Below are positions 38,528 to 50,155 of a stretch of DNA of 56,481 bases, in pieces. The DNA comes from Lingula anatina (lineage: Eukaryota; Brachiopoda; Lingulata; Lingulida; Lingulidae): contig NW_019775682.1 in the NCBI RefSeq assembly GCF_001039355.2, forward strand, positions 191,063 to 247,543. The letters are read 5' to 3'. Positions within the stretch are counted from its first letter, which is position 1. Each line of letters begins with the position of its first letter. The position numbers and the translations under genes were made by a program. Below the pieces are notes generated by a model. The model made no database searches. It saw only the letters and a list, made by a program, of their open reading frames with translations, and was not told the DNA's origin.

Positions 38528-38965
38528 AACCCTAAGAACTGGGAAAAGAACTTTCCAGAAATAGCTGTATGTTATTATGTTCAAGCACCTTCGTGAATAT
38601 CACAGAATATGAATGTGATCAATCTTGCCAATCCAAAATTTTGTTAAAGCTCCCTTTACACTGGATGGTGTCTTTTCCGGCCCCGTTTGAGAGTAAACAA
38701 TTATAATACTTCTTGTGCCAACAATTGGCCAATCACAGAGCATTCATTCTGCGATGCTTGTGCCTCCTTTCTATGACCACAGTGATGCCAGTTTCATGGT
38801 TACACAAAGGACACAGAAAGGACACAGTCCAGTGTAAAGTTGGTTTAAGCTTAGATCTGGAAAAAGAACTTCCCCAAAATAACTGTATGTAATTATGTTC
38901 CAGTACCTGGGTAAATATCACACAGAGTAAGAATGTGATGACACTTACCAATCAAGAATTTTGTT
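38528..38965. repeat. 120-bp direct repeat split by a MITE
   Basis: Copy one, about 38528-38647, and copy two, about 38852-38963, share GGAAAAAGAACTT, CTGTATGT.ATTATGTTC, AATATCACA and AATTTTGTTAA. The MITE at 38648-38844 sits between them, directly after the TTAA that ends copy one. The matching TTAA in copy two has no insertion, like an empty site. Confidence 0.65.
38648..38844. mobile_element. MITE with TTAA target duplication (piggyBac-like)
   Basis: The inverted ends AGCTCCCTTTACACTGG and CCAGTGTAAAGTTGGT are flanked on both sides by TTAA (38644-38647 and 38845-38848). Sub-terminal GGTGTC and GGACAC are also inverted. TTAA duplications are typical of piggyBac-superfamily insertions. No transposase is encoded. 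Confidence 0.6.
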
Positions 38966-40181
38966 AAGGGGAGGGGGGGGGGCACAAGGATAAAACGTGT
39001 TTGCCTCATTCTGCTAGGTACATGTAAATATATAAAACAGAATAAGGCAATTTAAAAGTTGTGTCGCGTTTTGCTTGTTTTATCATTTTCTTTCTTTCTT
39101 CTTTTTTTCTTTCTTTTTTTTTGGGGGGGGGATGGTGATCAAAAGGAGGAACATATCTGGTGACACACCATTCTGTCATACTTTTGGTTATGACAAATTG
39201 TCACTAACATATGCTAAGAAAGTACCTTACACTCTGTCTCTCAAAACTGAGCATTTGCCTCTGGCATTCTACACAGCAGAATCAAACAATGAACTTCAAA
39301 TCATTAAAACATTAAATAATTGTGCTCATTACAAAACTAAATTATATTTATATATGATCAATTACATATTTCATAGCATCTTATTATTCAGGCTTATTTT
39401 CATCTGAGAGGCTTTTCTCTCATAAATCATTTGTTGTGAAGCAATAGGATAGACATCTCTTCAAATGAACATATTGCACAGAAAGAAAAATGAAAGGTTA
39501 CTGACTGAAGTAATTTGGATGCAGCAAGTACCACTAAGTCTTTTAATAAATAAATAAATAAATAAATAAATACAGTAAATGAATATATATTTAGATCTTG
39601 ATCATAAAGATATTGTCTATTTACTTTAATGTAGCTACTATGACAGTAACAATAAAACATGTTCACAGCAACTTACCCAGTCTTTTAATAAAGACAAAAT
39701 GTATTCACACAGATATCACATAAACAATAATATATTAATTTTCAGTAACCATAAATAATCCTTTTAAGTTTTTACATTTTGACCTACTGTAATTAGCATG
39801 TAGTTTTAATCAATATGACTTTCAATACACATAAAAATTCAGTAACAGACATGAGCAGATATAAATATATTTACCAAGATAACAAACTTCACTTGAACTG
39901 AAGGTAGCAAATACTCCCTGAAGCCAGTTGATCTGACCTGGTACGATTAATTAATGGGAATGTTGGCTGGTAACCAAGGGGAGATTGTACAGTGTATATA
40001 CTAGTAAAGTATGTTTTTGATGTTTCTCCCATAGATCTTATAACAACACTTAAATTTTCTTCCCAGTGCTGATAAATCCAGTCATTCTAATTCTAGTATA
40101 TCGGGAGACTGAAGTACAGATAAGGCATCGGGAACATATGGATTGGATGACTCAATGGTTCTTCAATAAGTAAAAATTACT
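38966..40181. other. Intergenic DNA with simple repeats
   Basis: Contains a T/C-rich and poly(G) stretch at about 39070-39130 and an (AAAT)n run at about 39545-39572. No gene is recognised. Confidence 0.5.
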
Positions 40182-41392
40182 TAGTCAGAAAGGTTTCATT
40201 TATGCTAGATCCTGAAATTTGATTTACCTGTTGACTGTTTCATCTGTTCACTCTGACAGACTTGGTCACAACTGAATTACCAACACATGAATAGCAATGA
40301 CCTCTCCAACAGCATAAAATTCACCAATGAAGAAATGAAGGACAACCACATAGCTTTCTTGGACACAGACATTATACTGTAGTCAAAGCAGATGGATCCA
40401 TAAAAACCAAAGTGTACAGAAAACCAACTCACACTAACCAGTATCTGGATTTCACATCCCACCATCCAGTAGTACACAAATTGGCAGTGGTAAGAACATT
40501 GTTAGATCGCTGTTACGAACTAGTGACCGAACCAGAGGACACGATGGAAGAAGAAAACATCATAAAAGAAGCATTGAAACAATGTAATTACCCAAAATGG
40601 ACAATAAAGAAGGTGAAACATCAAATGGAAATGAAAAGATCAGGAAGTAAGATATCCAAAAATAAGAAAGACCAGAAAGTGGAAAAATCCAAAGGACAGG
40701 TTACAATCCCATATGTGAAAGGAATATCAGAGAAAATCATGAATGCAATGAGGAAGGAAAACATCGGAGTATCATTCAAACCACACGCAAAACTCAGAAA
40801 CTTTCTTGTACATCCAAAAGATAAGATAGAAGACAACAAGAAGTGAGGAGTAGTATATCAAATCGGGTGTGGGAGCTGTGACAGAGTCTATGTTGGAGAG
40901 ACGGGAAGAAAATTAGAAACAAGACTAAAGGAACACAAGAAAGATGTAAAGGAAAATGTAGGTGAGGGAGTTAACACCAGATCCAAATGCTCTATGTCGA
41001 CAGGAGTTCTACACAAATCTGCCATCACAGATCATATGTCAGATAACAACCATGTGCCAAAATGGGACAATGTAAAGGTGCTAACTGGTGAAAATGACTA
41101 CAGGAAGCACAAAGTTTGGGAATCGATCTGGATAAGAAGGAAGAAACACACCATGAAAAGAGATGAAGGAGCACACAAGCTGTCCCATGTGTATGACGAC
41201 ATTCTCAAACCCACCCTGGGGGGAGGGGGCGAGAGGGGCTAACAAGTCATCATCAATACTGAGATAATTACCTGTTCACCTTCACCTGAACAGGTAATTC
41301 AGTTGTGACCAAGTCTGTCAGAGTGAACAGACAAAACAGTCAACAGGTAAATCAAATTTCAGGATCTAGCATAAATGAAACCTTTCTGACTA
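40182..41392 (+). mobile_element. Truncated Penelope-like element (RT C-terminus plus GIY-YIG endonuclease) between 100-bp inverted repeats
   Basis: The terminal repeats at 40182-40281 and 41293-41392 are inverted copies, identical at about 98 of 100 positions. Between them, after one frameshift near 40380, an open frame reads VYRKPTHTNQYLDFTSHHPV, the typical end of Penelope-like reverse transcriptases. It continues through a single in-frame TGA (40844-40846) into GCGSCDRVYVGETGRKLETR, the core of a GIY-YIG endonuclease, and ends at 41242. The catalytic RT core is missing, since the coding remnant starts right at the left repeat. Penelope-like elements are known for inverted or direct pseudo-LTRs and 5' truncation, which fits. 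The copy is inactive. Confidence 0.85.
40844..40846 (+). pseudogene. In-frame stop interrupting the Penelope-like ORF
   Basis: The frame 40412-41242 is open except for this TGA, which separates the RT tail (about 144 codons) from the GIY-YIG domain (about 131 codons). Confidence 0.8.
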
Positions 41393-41879
41393 TCAAAACT
41401 AAGATCCAATGAAACTATTTTCAAATTTAAAAATTACTTGTTTATTGTGTAATTAAAATGGACTTTCAAATATAAACTTCAGTATACTCAAGCCAGATAT
41501 GTTTAAAATCTCCATCTGTGTGAAGAGATTGCAACCTTGGGTTGCCTGCTAAAAAACATAACCTACAGTGGTTCCCACTGTTACAGATACTGTACAAAAT
41601 CAACTATCAAAGTGTTAACCAGATACGCTCAGGTGCTAACATATTATAGCAGTCCCATATTAACTTTCTGCGTAATATGACATTACTGCTCGGTACTCAC
41701 TTTTACTACACTAGTATTAAGAAAATATCATCACCTTTACAATTGCGGATATTGTCAGTCTGTTATTTCCCAAACAGCATCCCAAGTCAAGATGATCGGC
41801 TAAATTCAACTTCAGAGGTTTCTTTGCCATGAAGTGGCTTCTCTGTAAAAAATAACATGCAGTATTTACCATATGTACA

Positions 41880-42443
41880 CACTAGTGGGCTAGATTTGGT
41901 CTTAAAGTGCAATTTAAGTTCACAAGTGATCTTAGATCGCATTCAAAACGAGTTGTGATCCCAATGTGTCATCCCAATGGAGCCGAGATTTAATGACTGT
42001 CCCTCCGCAGGGACGACGTGTGGGGAGGCGTGTGGGGAGGCGTGTGAGAGGCGGAGAGACTATTAAAAGATTAGGCGGTTTTTCTTTCATGTACGACCGC
42101 CATATTTAGTCCCCAGGATTTGTAAAGCCTGGCTCAACTCGTTGTGAATGCGATCTTACATGATCTTAATCATTACAACAGTAGTCTTAAAATGGACTGA
42201 ATCTGCTTTTAAGATAAAAAATGATCTAACATCTACTTAAGTGGTCAAGCAGTTTCCTCCCCTCACAACAGGGGATACCTCCCCTTACAATAGAGGACAC
42301 CTCTGCTCACAATAGGAGAATGTGTAAGGGGAGACAACTTAATTGGCTGTCAGACAAGAAATGGTCTTACTCATGTTTTAAGATCATGTAAGACTATTTG
42401 TGTTCTTAAATTGCACTTTAAGACCAAATCAAGCCCACTAGTG
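41880..42443. mobile_element. 564-bp MITE with 38-bp inverted ends and TACA target duplication
   Basis: The left end starts CACTAGTGGGCTAGATTTGG and the right end is its inverse, continuing through TCTTAAAGTGCAATTTAAG. TACA flanks both sides. A second, nested inverted pair (GATCGCATTCAAAACGAG at about 41936 and its inverse near 42137-42155) lies inside, so the element may contain another element. No coding sequence is seen. Confidence 0.75.
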
Positions 42444-42866
42444 TACAAAATAAGACTTTAAAACAGTTTGATTCGTAGACAAAGAGCACATTCAGAACAG
42501 CAGACTAACAGATCCACCGATCAAATATGGCCACTGACTGAAAAACTTGATGCTTAATTCCCGATTAGACACTGAATAGATTCCCTGCAGGGATTATGCA
42601 ACAAGCATTCAAGTGGGTCAGCCAAATTTCATCTTCTCCGTGGGTTGTTTACCGCTCTCAGAATGCGTGGCTTTTTCAGTTCCTATGTTTACTTAGTAAT
42701 GATCTATGATCTTGAGAAAAAATGAATTAAAGTTAGCACTAGACTGTTCACTAAACAATGTCTCCTTACTTCAGTGTGTCTGACAATGGCCCAAGTATTG
42801 GTATTAGTAAGTTTTCATTAAGTGTTGAAAATTTCCTCAATATGAAAAGCAGCACTACGCACATTA

Positions 42867-43082
42867 GACTGCATTCCCACAGATTTTTAGATTGACCTAT
42901 CCCCCTGGGGAGCCTCACTAGATTGGTGTCAGCTTAACCGGCGTAAATGTCTGTCCCGCCTACTAAAAGCTGTAAGGGGGTAATTAACTATAGTGCACGC
43001 TCAGCTGACAGCAATTTAGCATGAACCCCTAGGGAGTAAGGTCCATCCAGATGGATAGATCTAAATCTGTGGGAATGCTGTC
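42867..43082. mobile_element. 216-bp MITE with TTA target duplication (PIF/Harbinger-like)
   Basis: Left end GACTGCATTCCCACAGATTT and right end AAATCTGTGGGAATGCTGTC are inverted copies. TTA occurs immediately outside both ends (42864-42866 and 43083-43085). Three-base TWA-type duplications are usual for PIF/Harbinger elements. Confidence 0.7.
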
Positions 43083-43317
43083 TTAATGTCTAGCAGGATA
43101 GTGACTTCCAAGTATAATGGTGTCACTATTACAAGACAAGGTCTCATTAGCCTCATGGATGGTTATAGACTCTCAGGGCATTCTGGTCGCTTAACTTTTG
43201 TTATATTTTTATTTACAGAGAGCTTTTGGGTATAATGAAACATATTACTTGAAAGTAATGCAAATAGCACGGTGTATGACTTGAAAGTGAATTATGACTT
43301 GAGCAAAAATGTTCATT

Positions 43318-43420
43318 AGCTTGGTAGTTGGATCATACATGAGAAATATCGAACACAAGCCGAAATATTTTCATACTGTTAGCTTATGGCCGACCTGGTC
43401 AAAGGCCTTCATCAGACATT
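43318..43420. repeat. Dispersed repeat related to 18.6-18.86 kb
   Basis: Contains ACACAAGCCGAAAT, GTTAGCTTATGGC and GGCCTTCATCAGAC in the same order as at 18.6 kb. On the minus strand it reads CTGATGAAGGCC, which matches the first half of a hammerhead-ribozyme core. The second core element is not in the expected place. Confidence 0.5.
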
Positions 43421-43421
43421 A

Positions 43422-43485
43422 GGGGGAGTTTCATATTATGCCCTTGTATTTGACAAAGTACAAGGGCGTAATATGAAACTCCCCC
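43422..43485. repeat. Long hairpin, 27-bp arms, 10-nt loop
   Basis: The arms at 43422-43448 and 43459-43485 (GGGGGAGTTTCATATTATGC... and its inverse) differ at one position, which would form a wobble pair in RNA. It directly follows the dispersed repeat. A palindromic element end is more likely than a microRNA, but neither is shown. Confidence 0.7.
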
Positions 43486-43851
43486 TTCTGTGCAGCACAT
43501 GACTATGTTAAATGTCAGGAGGACAGATGGAGGTTTAAGATTCATTTAGAACATAGTTACCTTTGTCAAGGAATTTATGTTTTTGGTTCTGTCTTTTTAT
43601 CTGCATGTTAGCAACGTAAATGTTACAGACATATCATTCTCCTTTTAAAAACTATCAAAGGTGCTTTAAGTAACAAAAGATTAGATTTTGGAGGTGCTCA
43701 GGACTATCAATTGTTATATTGTGTATTGCAAATATGAGGAAATTGAGCTGCTTTGGCAGATATTTTTACTTTGTTTAATTAAAAATGGTACAAAATAATC
43801 CAAGTGCAGGGACAGGACATGCAGTGATTTTTGAAAAAAAAACATTACCTT

Positions 43852-45752
43852 TTAACATAAAAAAGGGATGTGAATTAAATTGCTCTGCAACAGCTGATTA
43901 GCCGCAGCCTCAATCTGAGGTATCCATAGCAACAGGCGACCAAGACGCATTGACCTTTGAGGGTGCTTGATCTCGATGACCTCCTGAAGTATCTGAACAA
44001 ACTGATCTTGTAAGGCTTGTCTCTCTTCTTCTGCCTCTTCGCCTTCAGCTGGAAAATAACAAGCAGATTATAACAGGTTATCTTCATGTCACAAGTGTTT
44101 TCCAGTGATCATGATTAAGGGCCAGGAAAAGAAAGCTGTGAATTACGTTAACTGTTAATAATGGTGGAAGAGTCATAGACAAATATCAAGGATGCAAAAA
44201 ATTTCCCATCAAATAAACAGATTGATTATTTAATCAAATAATTAATAAAATGTTAAAATTGAATCAATATTTTGCAAATTCTGGGAATGAAAATGATATC
44301 AAACTTTACATAAATTACACCAAAAACAAATTCTGCTGTTGTTTCTTGAAAAAAAAACTTTAAAACCCTTTTTCTTGGGCAATTTACTCATCCCAAATGC
44401 CTTTCAATCAAACAATGCTTAATAAATGCAGATATCACCTAAAATAAACTTTACAGTATTCATTTCAGAATATGAATTGGACTACTAGTTCATGAACTCG
44501 AATCCCTTCAAATCATGACATATTATGATGTACTGGTAGATTCAAAACAGGAAGCCATAATTTGTTAAAATCTATGCTGATAATTAAGAGCTAAGTTTGG
44601 AACACGCTGTACAGAAAAAGATGGAGAAACAAATTGCTTTTTGTATATTGATCTTATTCCTCTTAATGAAGTCAGCTTTCAAAGCAATTCCAACCACAAT
44701 GCAGGGCTTAGGGATGAAAGGAGTAAAGATTTGTTTGCTGCGCTTACCTAGATTGAGCAGAAGAACCAGTTTTAGGCAGACATATTCCTCAAGGGTTGGC
44801 GCCAGCTTACAAAGGGCCTGCATCACCTGCGCGACACGGTCCACTGTGTCTCCGGCCTCGGCACGAATCTCACTCTGGGTAACTGTTCGCAGAAAGGCAC
44901 AGCTCAGCATCTGCTGAATTTTGTGCATGCAAACCTCATGTAGATGGCGCTGATGATTGGATGATGAGTTTCCCTGATGTAAAACAACAGCCTCACATCC
45001 ACTTGAGTTGGACTTCCCATCTTTGCCACCACCACTGTTGCTACTGTCTAGTTTCCAACAATGGTGGGCACAGAGAGAGAGCAACAGGACGTGATGCCAT
45101 TTCTCCTTAGTCAGATTCACCAGTGCTTGCTTCTGGAACTGCAGTTTGTTAAACCAACACATCAGGTTGTTCTGGTACTCTTTGCTGCGATCATTCAGCA
45201 TGATCTGGCCCGAGTCTCCAGGTGCAAGGTTGGAACAGTAAATGGACATGAGCTCGCCGTGATTGTCTATGTTGACTAATAACTGAAGCATGTGAAATGC
45301 TGACAAGATTGGGTTGACAAGGAGAGTGTTGGGACTCTGTACAGTCAACCAGCGTGCATCTTGACTGGATGACTGGGCTACAGCACCTTCGCTTGGCACC
45401 TTGCGAGTGGCTGGGGGTAGTGCTGGGACGAGAAATCCATTATGCTTGGAAAGAGTAGATAGTTGCTGGACGGATGATTGGTATCGCTTCGCAACTTTTG
45501 TTTCTTTTTTCTTTGTCTTTCTTTTTATCTGATTTAAAATTAAGATCAAGAGATCACTGATACAATGGTCCTGTATGAGCTGAGGCATGTTTTAAAAAAA
45601 CACATTTTTTTCAAGACTGGAAGACTCATTGGTTTACTATCTCAAACTTCTATCTTTCATCTTACTTGCAATAAACTTGCATTTAAATATAACCATGATT
45701 AAACAATAATTACTTCAAGCCCCTTATCAATTTACAGTAGCAACTCGCATGA

Positions 45753-45793
<41 letters not shown>

Positions 45794-48700
45794 TCATGGC
45801 TGAATTTCAGGAACATTACCTTATAAAGATCATACACTGGTCCTGTTGTTCTGCCGCCTGGCATCCTGTCCTCACGAACAGCTACATAATAAAATTTTCT
45901 TTAATGATTAATAGATTCAATTATGATTGCAGCATATCCTAGCCCTTATACGAGAAACTATAAGGTCACAGGAAATTTGCATGTCTTTGCTAGGAAAAAT
46001 ATCTGTAAGAAATGGCTATCAAAATCATCAAGTCATAAAAAAGCACTGTTGTTTTCAGATCTTCAAATTTTGACTTTAAAATTAGTTTTAAAAATGAAAA
46101 ATATCATCTAGCCTTTTTTTCAATCCTTGGAACCTCTGTAGAGATCCCCATTGTACCTTTATGTTAGGGTTATTAACATTATCCATTAGTTTTTTTTTTT
46201 TTTGTAAAATGGCCCAAATATTCTCAACACAGTAGACCACTAAATAAATTAATCTTCGCTCAATTAAGCTATCTACATAGTAGAAAATTTTTATCCATCA
46301 TATTTACAGGTAGAATTCTCTGTGTTTAAAGCCACTTTTGTCATACTTTACATTAAGTAACTGGGGTTTGCAATCTTAAAGACAATGAATGTTTAACCAA
46401 GGCCATTTTAAAAGTAAACAGAGACTGTTCACATACAAAACCTACCAATTTGAGGAAATATTAAAAAAAAAACTTAATATTACCTCAAAATCTTAATATA
46501 CCTCATCTAATTTATTCCACATTTTCAGAAAGGTTGCTTGAAAAAGTGAATTCCAGCTACTGATTGTGTAAAATCAATTATTTTCAATGATATTTAAAGT
46601 TCACTATCTAATGTTCACTATCTTACCTGCTACAACCATCCCCTGCTGAAGACATTTCTTAAAGCGACAATACTGGCATTTATTTCTCTCCAGTTTATTA
46701 ACATCACAGTGGCCTTGGCTTATACAATAGTAGATGCGACGATTTTGTACTGTGCGTTTGAAAAACCCTTTACACCTGAAAACAAATACAACAGTGGTGA
46801 TACGGCCAACAGGTATTGTACCACAAGCAAGATTAGCCTCCTTCAAGTTAAATGGTAGCTATGGATGTATCTGTTTTAGTTGTAGAGAAACGCTGGTGGT
46901 ACTTATAAACCCAATGAATAGATACCTTTACCCTCTACCAGGGCCACAGATAAATTTTTCACTCGATATTCACAAATACCACATGCCTCTGGCTAATTAA
47001 TGACACATTTCATTACTCTCAGAAGAGAAAATTGTCAAAAATTATCCAAAGATATATTTTATATACATGTTTGTGACTATAAGTGGTCCTGGAAGAGGGT
47101 AAGGCATGTTGACAATGCCATGGTTACAGTTGTCAAGAAGAGAAACTGAATGCTCTGGAAAGTGCAATTTTGTTCTAAAGTTGTCAAGCTAAAGAAGAGA
47201 AACTGAATGCTCTGGAAAGTGCAATTTTGTTCTAAAGTTGCCAAATTAAAAGCTAAAGAACAGAAACTGAATGCTCTGGAAAGTGCAATTTTGTTCTAAC
47301 ATTGTCAAATCAAAACCTAAAGAAGAGAAACTGAATGCTCTGGAAAGAGCAATTTTGTTCTAACATTGTCAAATCAAAACCTAAAGAAGAGAAACTGAAT
47401 GCTCTGGAAAGTGCAATTTTGTTCTAAAATTGTCAAATCAAAACCTAAAGAAGAGAAACTGAATGCTTTGGAAAGTGCAATTTTGATCTAAAATTGTCAA
47501 ATCAAAACCTAAAGAAGAGAAACTGAATGATCTGGAAAGTGCAAATTTGTTCTAAAATTGTCAAATCAAAACCTGTAATGTTTAAAAACTATACACTGCA
47601 TCACTGTGATATCTATTTCAATTCATTTATGGAACCACTAAATAAAACAAAACTAACAAACTTTTATATATGCTCATAACAATAAGAACATTTTAGAAGA
47701 AGTCTCCTTTCTCATTTGAATAAACTTTATTTTTACTTTCTCTGAACTTATTATCTACGGAAATAAAAAAGAAAATAGTTGAAGATCACTGGCATCTTTA
47801 GTACATACCCTTCACAAGTAATAATCCCATAATGTAAACCAGACCCACGATCTCCGCAGATCCCACATACAGAACGATCCTCGACGCAGCCTGTTTTCGA
47901 AGTGGCTATTTTTGCAGCCCCTGGGCTTCCATTCTCGGAATCACCTGCTGAATCGCACTGCTGGTGACAATAAGCCATGCTTTCCACATCAGTTTTCGAG
48001 AAAGGTGATGACGTTTGACTGTTTCCTTGACCCTTATTGTCCTCGTCCCTTTCTGGTCTGCCACTGACAGGTGCCTCCCCAAACTGAGGGACACTGAAGC
48101 CACCTGATCGATGCTGTATAGAGGGCTCAACTCTGGGTCTCTTCTCAAAGCCCCAGGTTGCGCTCGGCCCAGGCATTTTTCTTAATGTTTCCGCAGTGAC
48201 TGTCATGTTAGGAAAACACTGCATGGCGATCATCTGGTTGTAAAACAACGGTGCCACCACCATGGAAGGGCTGAATCCATAACATGGCAGTGAGTTATTC
48301 AATGAAGCAAAGTCAGGGTTGATAGATGTAATTTTACCATAATCCCCTAGGGCATGGCTGACTAGAGGCTTGTTGTTCTCCACATTAGGATAGCGACTTG
48401 AATTAGAGGTGCTGCAGTGCGCACTGTGTGACCTTTCCTGAAGTAGTGGTCTGGGCAATGGTTCCCAATCTTCTCCTTGGGCCATGTTCTCAGTTGCATT
48501 TCTTCTCGTTGCATTCCAGGCTTCACACATATCATTACGATCCCTTTCTGTGGACACTGCAGACTGTAAATGCAAATCTGCTTTCGGTGGGACACCACCA
48601 TCAGAAGACAACAGATCTTTGTTATCTGATATTGATGAGTCCAGACAAAGGTCTGAGTTCATGGGCTCGCCAGCTGGACTACCATCGTCTTCAGTGGACG

Positions 48701-49043
48701 TCCCTTCGTAGCCACTGTCTGTGGAGACACCGTCTCCAATGTCACTTACAGGAGATCTCGCACGCTCCACAAAACGCAGTCCTGGGAATAAATCTGTAAT
48801 TTTTCTCTTCTTCAGTTTGAAGTCACGGAACAAATGCATGTCCTGGTCCTGTTGAGTGTCCTGATCCTGCTGGAGCTCCTGCTCTCGTGGAGTGTCCTGT
48901 TTCTGCGGTGTGTCCTGGTCTCGTTGGTTATCCCTCTGTGTGTCCAGATCCCGCTGGCTCTCCTGGTCCCGCTGCCTGTCCCGGTCCTGCTGGCTGTCCC
49001 GGTCCAGCCGGGTTGTGGGCTCTGTGAAATATGACAACTCCAT
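43852..49043 (-). CDS. NR6A: NR6-family orphan nuclear receptor (GCNF/HR4 type), 5 coding exons
   Basis: Coding exons in order: 49043-47809, 46775-46627, 45881-45820, 45528-44748, 44048-43852. They total 2424 nt (807 residues), all GT-AG and in phase. An upstream in-frame TAG and an ACCATGG context support the start. The DNA-binding domain (residues 393-458) has both C4 fingers: [20 protein letters not shown] and [17 protein letters not shown]...[10 protein letters not shown]-box is CEGCKG. The C-terminal extension [11 protein letters not shown] and the following [14 protein letters not shown] match HR4/GCNF specifically. Intron position after CEG is common in receptors. The ligand-binding domain spans about 560-800, with [20 protein letters not shown] as the helix 3-5 signature. 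The N-terminus has an R/D/Q-rich repeat. The family binds DR0 sites, mostly as a repressor in development or ecdysone responses. No acidic activation helix is seen at the C-terminus (IHIPFLC). Confidence 0.93.
45757..45788. repeat. (CA)n microsatellite
   Basis: CA run in the short intron between receptor coding exons 3 and 4. Confidence 0.9.
47134..47574. repeat. 64-bp tandem repeat, about 7 copies, in receptor intron
   Basis: The unit contains AAGAGAAACTGAATGCTCTG and GTGCAATTTTGTTCTAAA. Copies start near 47134, 47191, 47255, 47319, 47383, 47447 and 47511. Spacing is 64 bp except for the first (57 bp). Copies differ by few substitutions. It lies in the intron that splits the DNA-binding domain. 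Confidence 0.9.
48840..49000 (-). repeat. In-frame Q/R/D-rich repeat in the receptor N-terminus
   Basis: About 50 residues from residue 15 on are built from [31 protein letters not shown] and QQDQDT-type units, encoded by imperfect 12-18 bp repeats. It is part of the open frame of exon 1 and likely a disordered, charged segment. Confidence 0.8.
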
Positions 49044-49167
49044 GGTAGTTTGCCTGTGACCCTAAAGGCTCAACTTTTACAATGTCCACTGTCACAGACA
49101 CCAGCTCAGCAGAAAATGCTTTGATCTAGCAGCAGGCTATGCTTGAATTGGTGTTTCCTACTTTGAT
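49044..49167 (-). other. 5' UTR part of the receptor's first coding exon
   Basis: A splice acceptor (TTTCTTTTTTTAG) read on the minus strand ends at plus 49168, so the exon could start at 49167 and carry 124 nt of 5' UTR before the ATG. An in-frame TAG in this stretch shows upstream sequence is not translated in this frame. Confidence 0.5.
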
Positions 49168-50155
49168 CTAAAAAAAGAAATTGTCATTATTATTTTATTT
49201 TATTATTATTTTTTTTTGGGGGGGGGGGGGGCAGAGGGTACAAAAACACCCTTTTCAAATCAAAACTGTGTCTAGGTTCTTGGTCCTAGGTAAGGGTCTG
49301 TGGTAAAAAAAAACAAACTTTTTTTGGAAAAAGAACCTATCCTTAAAATTGTTAAAGGTACATACGAACCGAGCATCGGTGGAGTGTGGATTCCCAGTAA
49401 CACATGTAAACCACTTCAACTAGATTCATATATGACTCAAATAAATTCGACATGCTAAGGGATAAACTGAATAGATCACTCGATCGGCCATAAAAGACCT
49501 TTAGACTGCTCCTTTCTTTAAATTTATGGTTGTAAATTTAACCTACTTCCGTGACCTACTTTCCTGCCCCATTGACATAAAGCTTAGAATGCCAGCAGAA
49601 AAATCTGTTCAAACATCACTTTGGGGTAAAATTAAACAATGCCTTTTGGTAATTCTCTTAGTTATACTACTTGAAACTATATGCTGGCATTTGGTTGGTT
49701 TTTGTGACAAAAAATTGACTTTGTATGCATCTTTAAATATACAGGCCTGTTGACAGATAGTAAGGAAAGTAAGGGTTTATTTTTCACCCTTGTCCCCCCA
49801 ACCACACAAAACTCTGCATTGGACAATGTGATGATAATGCCAACTACAGCATTAGTTGTCAAATTTTCTATTATCCCAAACATGAATTACAATGACGGTA
49901 ATTACACCATCTTTTCATCAGATACACAATTTCATAATCAAAAAAGAAATTACATTTTTGGTGACTTTTCCTGCACAAAATAGAACTATAAAGTAGCCTG
50001 CTTTTTAAATTTGGTGCTATCTCTCAATAGGAATATTCTAATTTTAAAAAATTAGGACTTAAAAATGCTGTATAAGTAAAATTCTCAATTTTTCCCCATT
50101 CAGTAATTACCGTAAGAGCTATTGGCTCTGTGGTACTAGTAAAGATCTATATAAA

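Noticed and set aside
43422-43485. MicroRNA precursor
   Set aside because: Near-perfect symmetry with a poly(G)/poly(C) base and direct contact with a dispersed repeat fit a transposon palindrome better than a microRNA.
44597-45279. Plus-strand ORFs at 44597-44917 and 45061-45279
   Set aside because: Shadows of the receptor ligand-binding exon on the minus strand.
48428-49034. Plus-strand ORFs opposite the receptor's first coding exon
   Set aside because: Antisense shadows of the minus-strand frame. The leucine/valine-rich one reflects the Q/R/D repeat.
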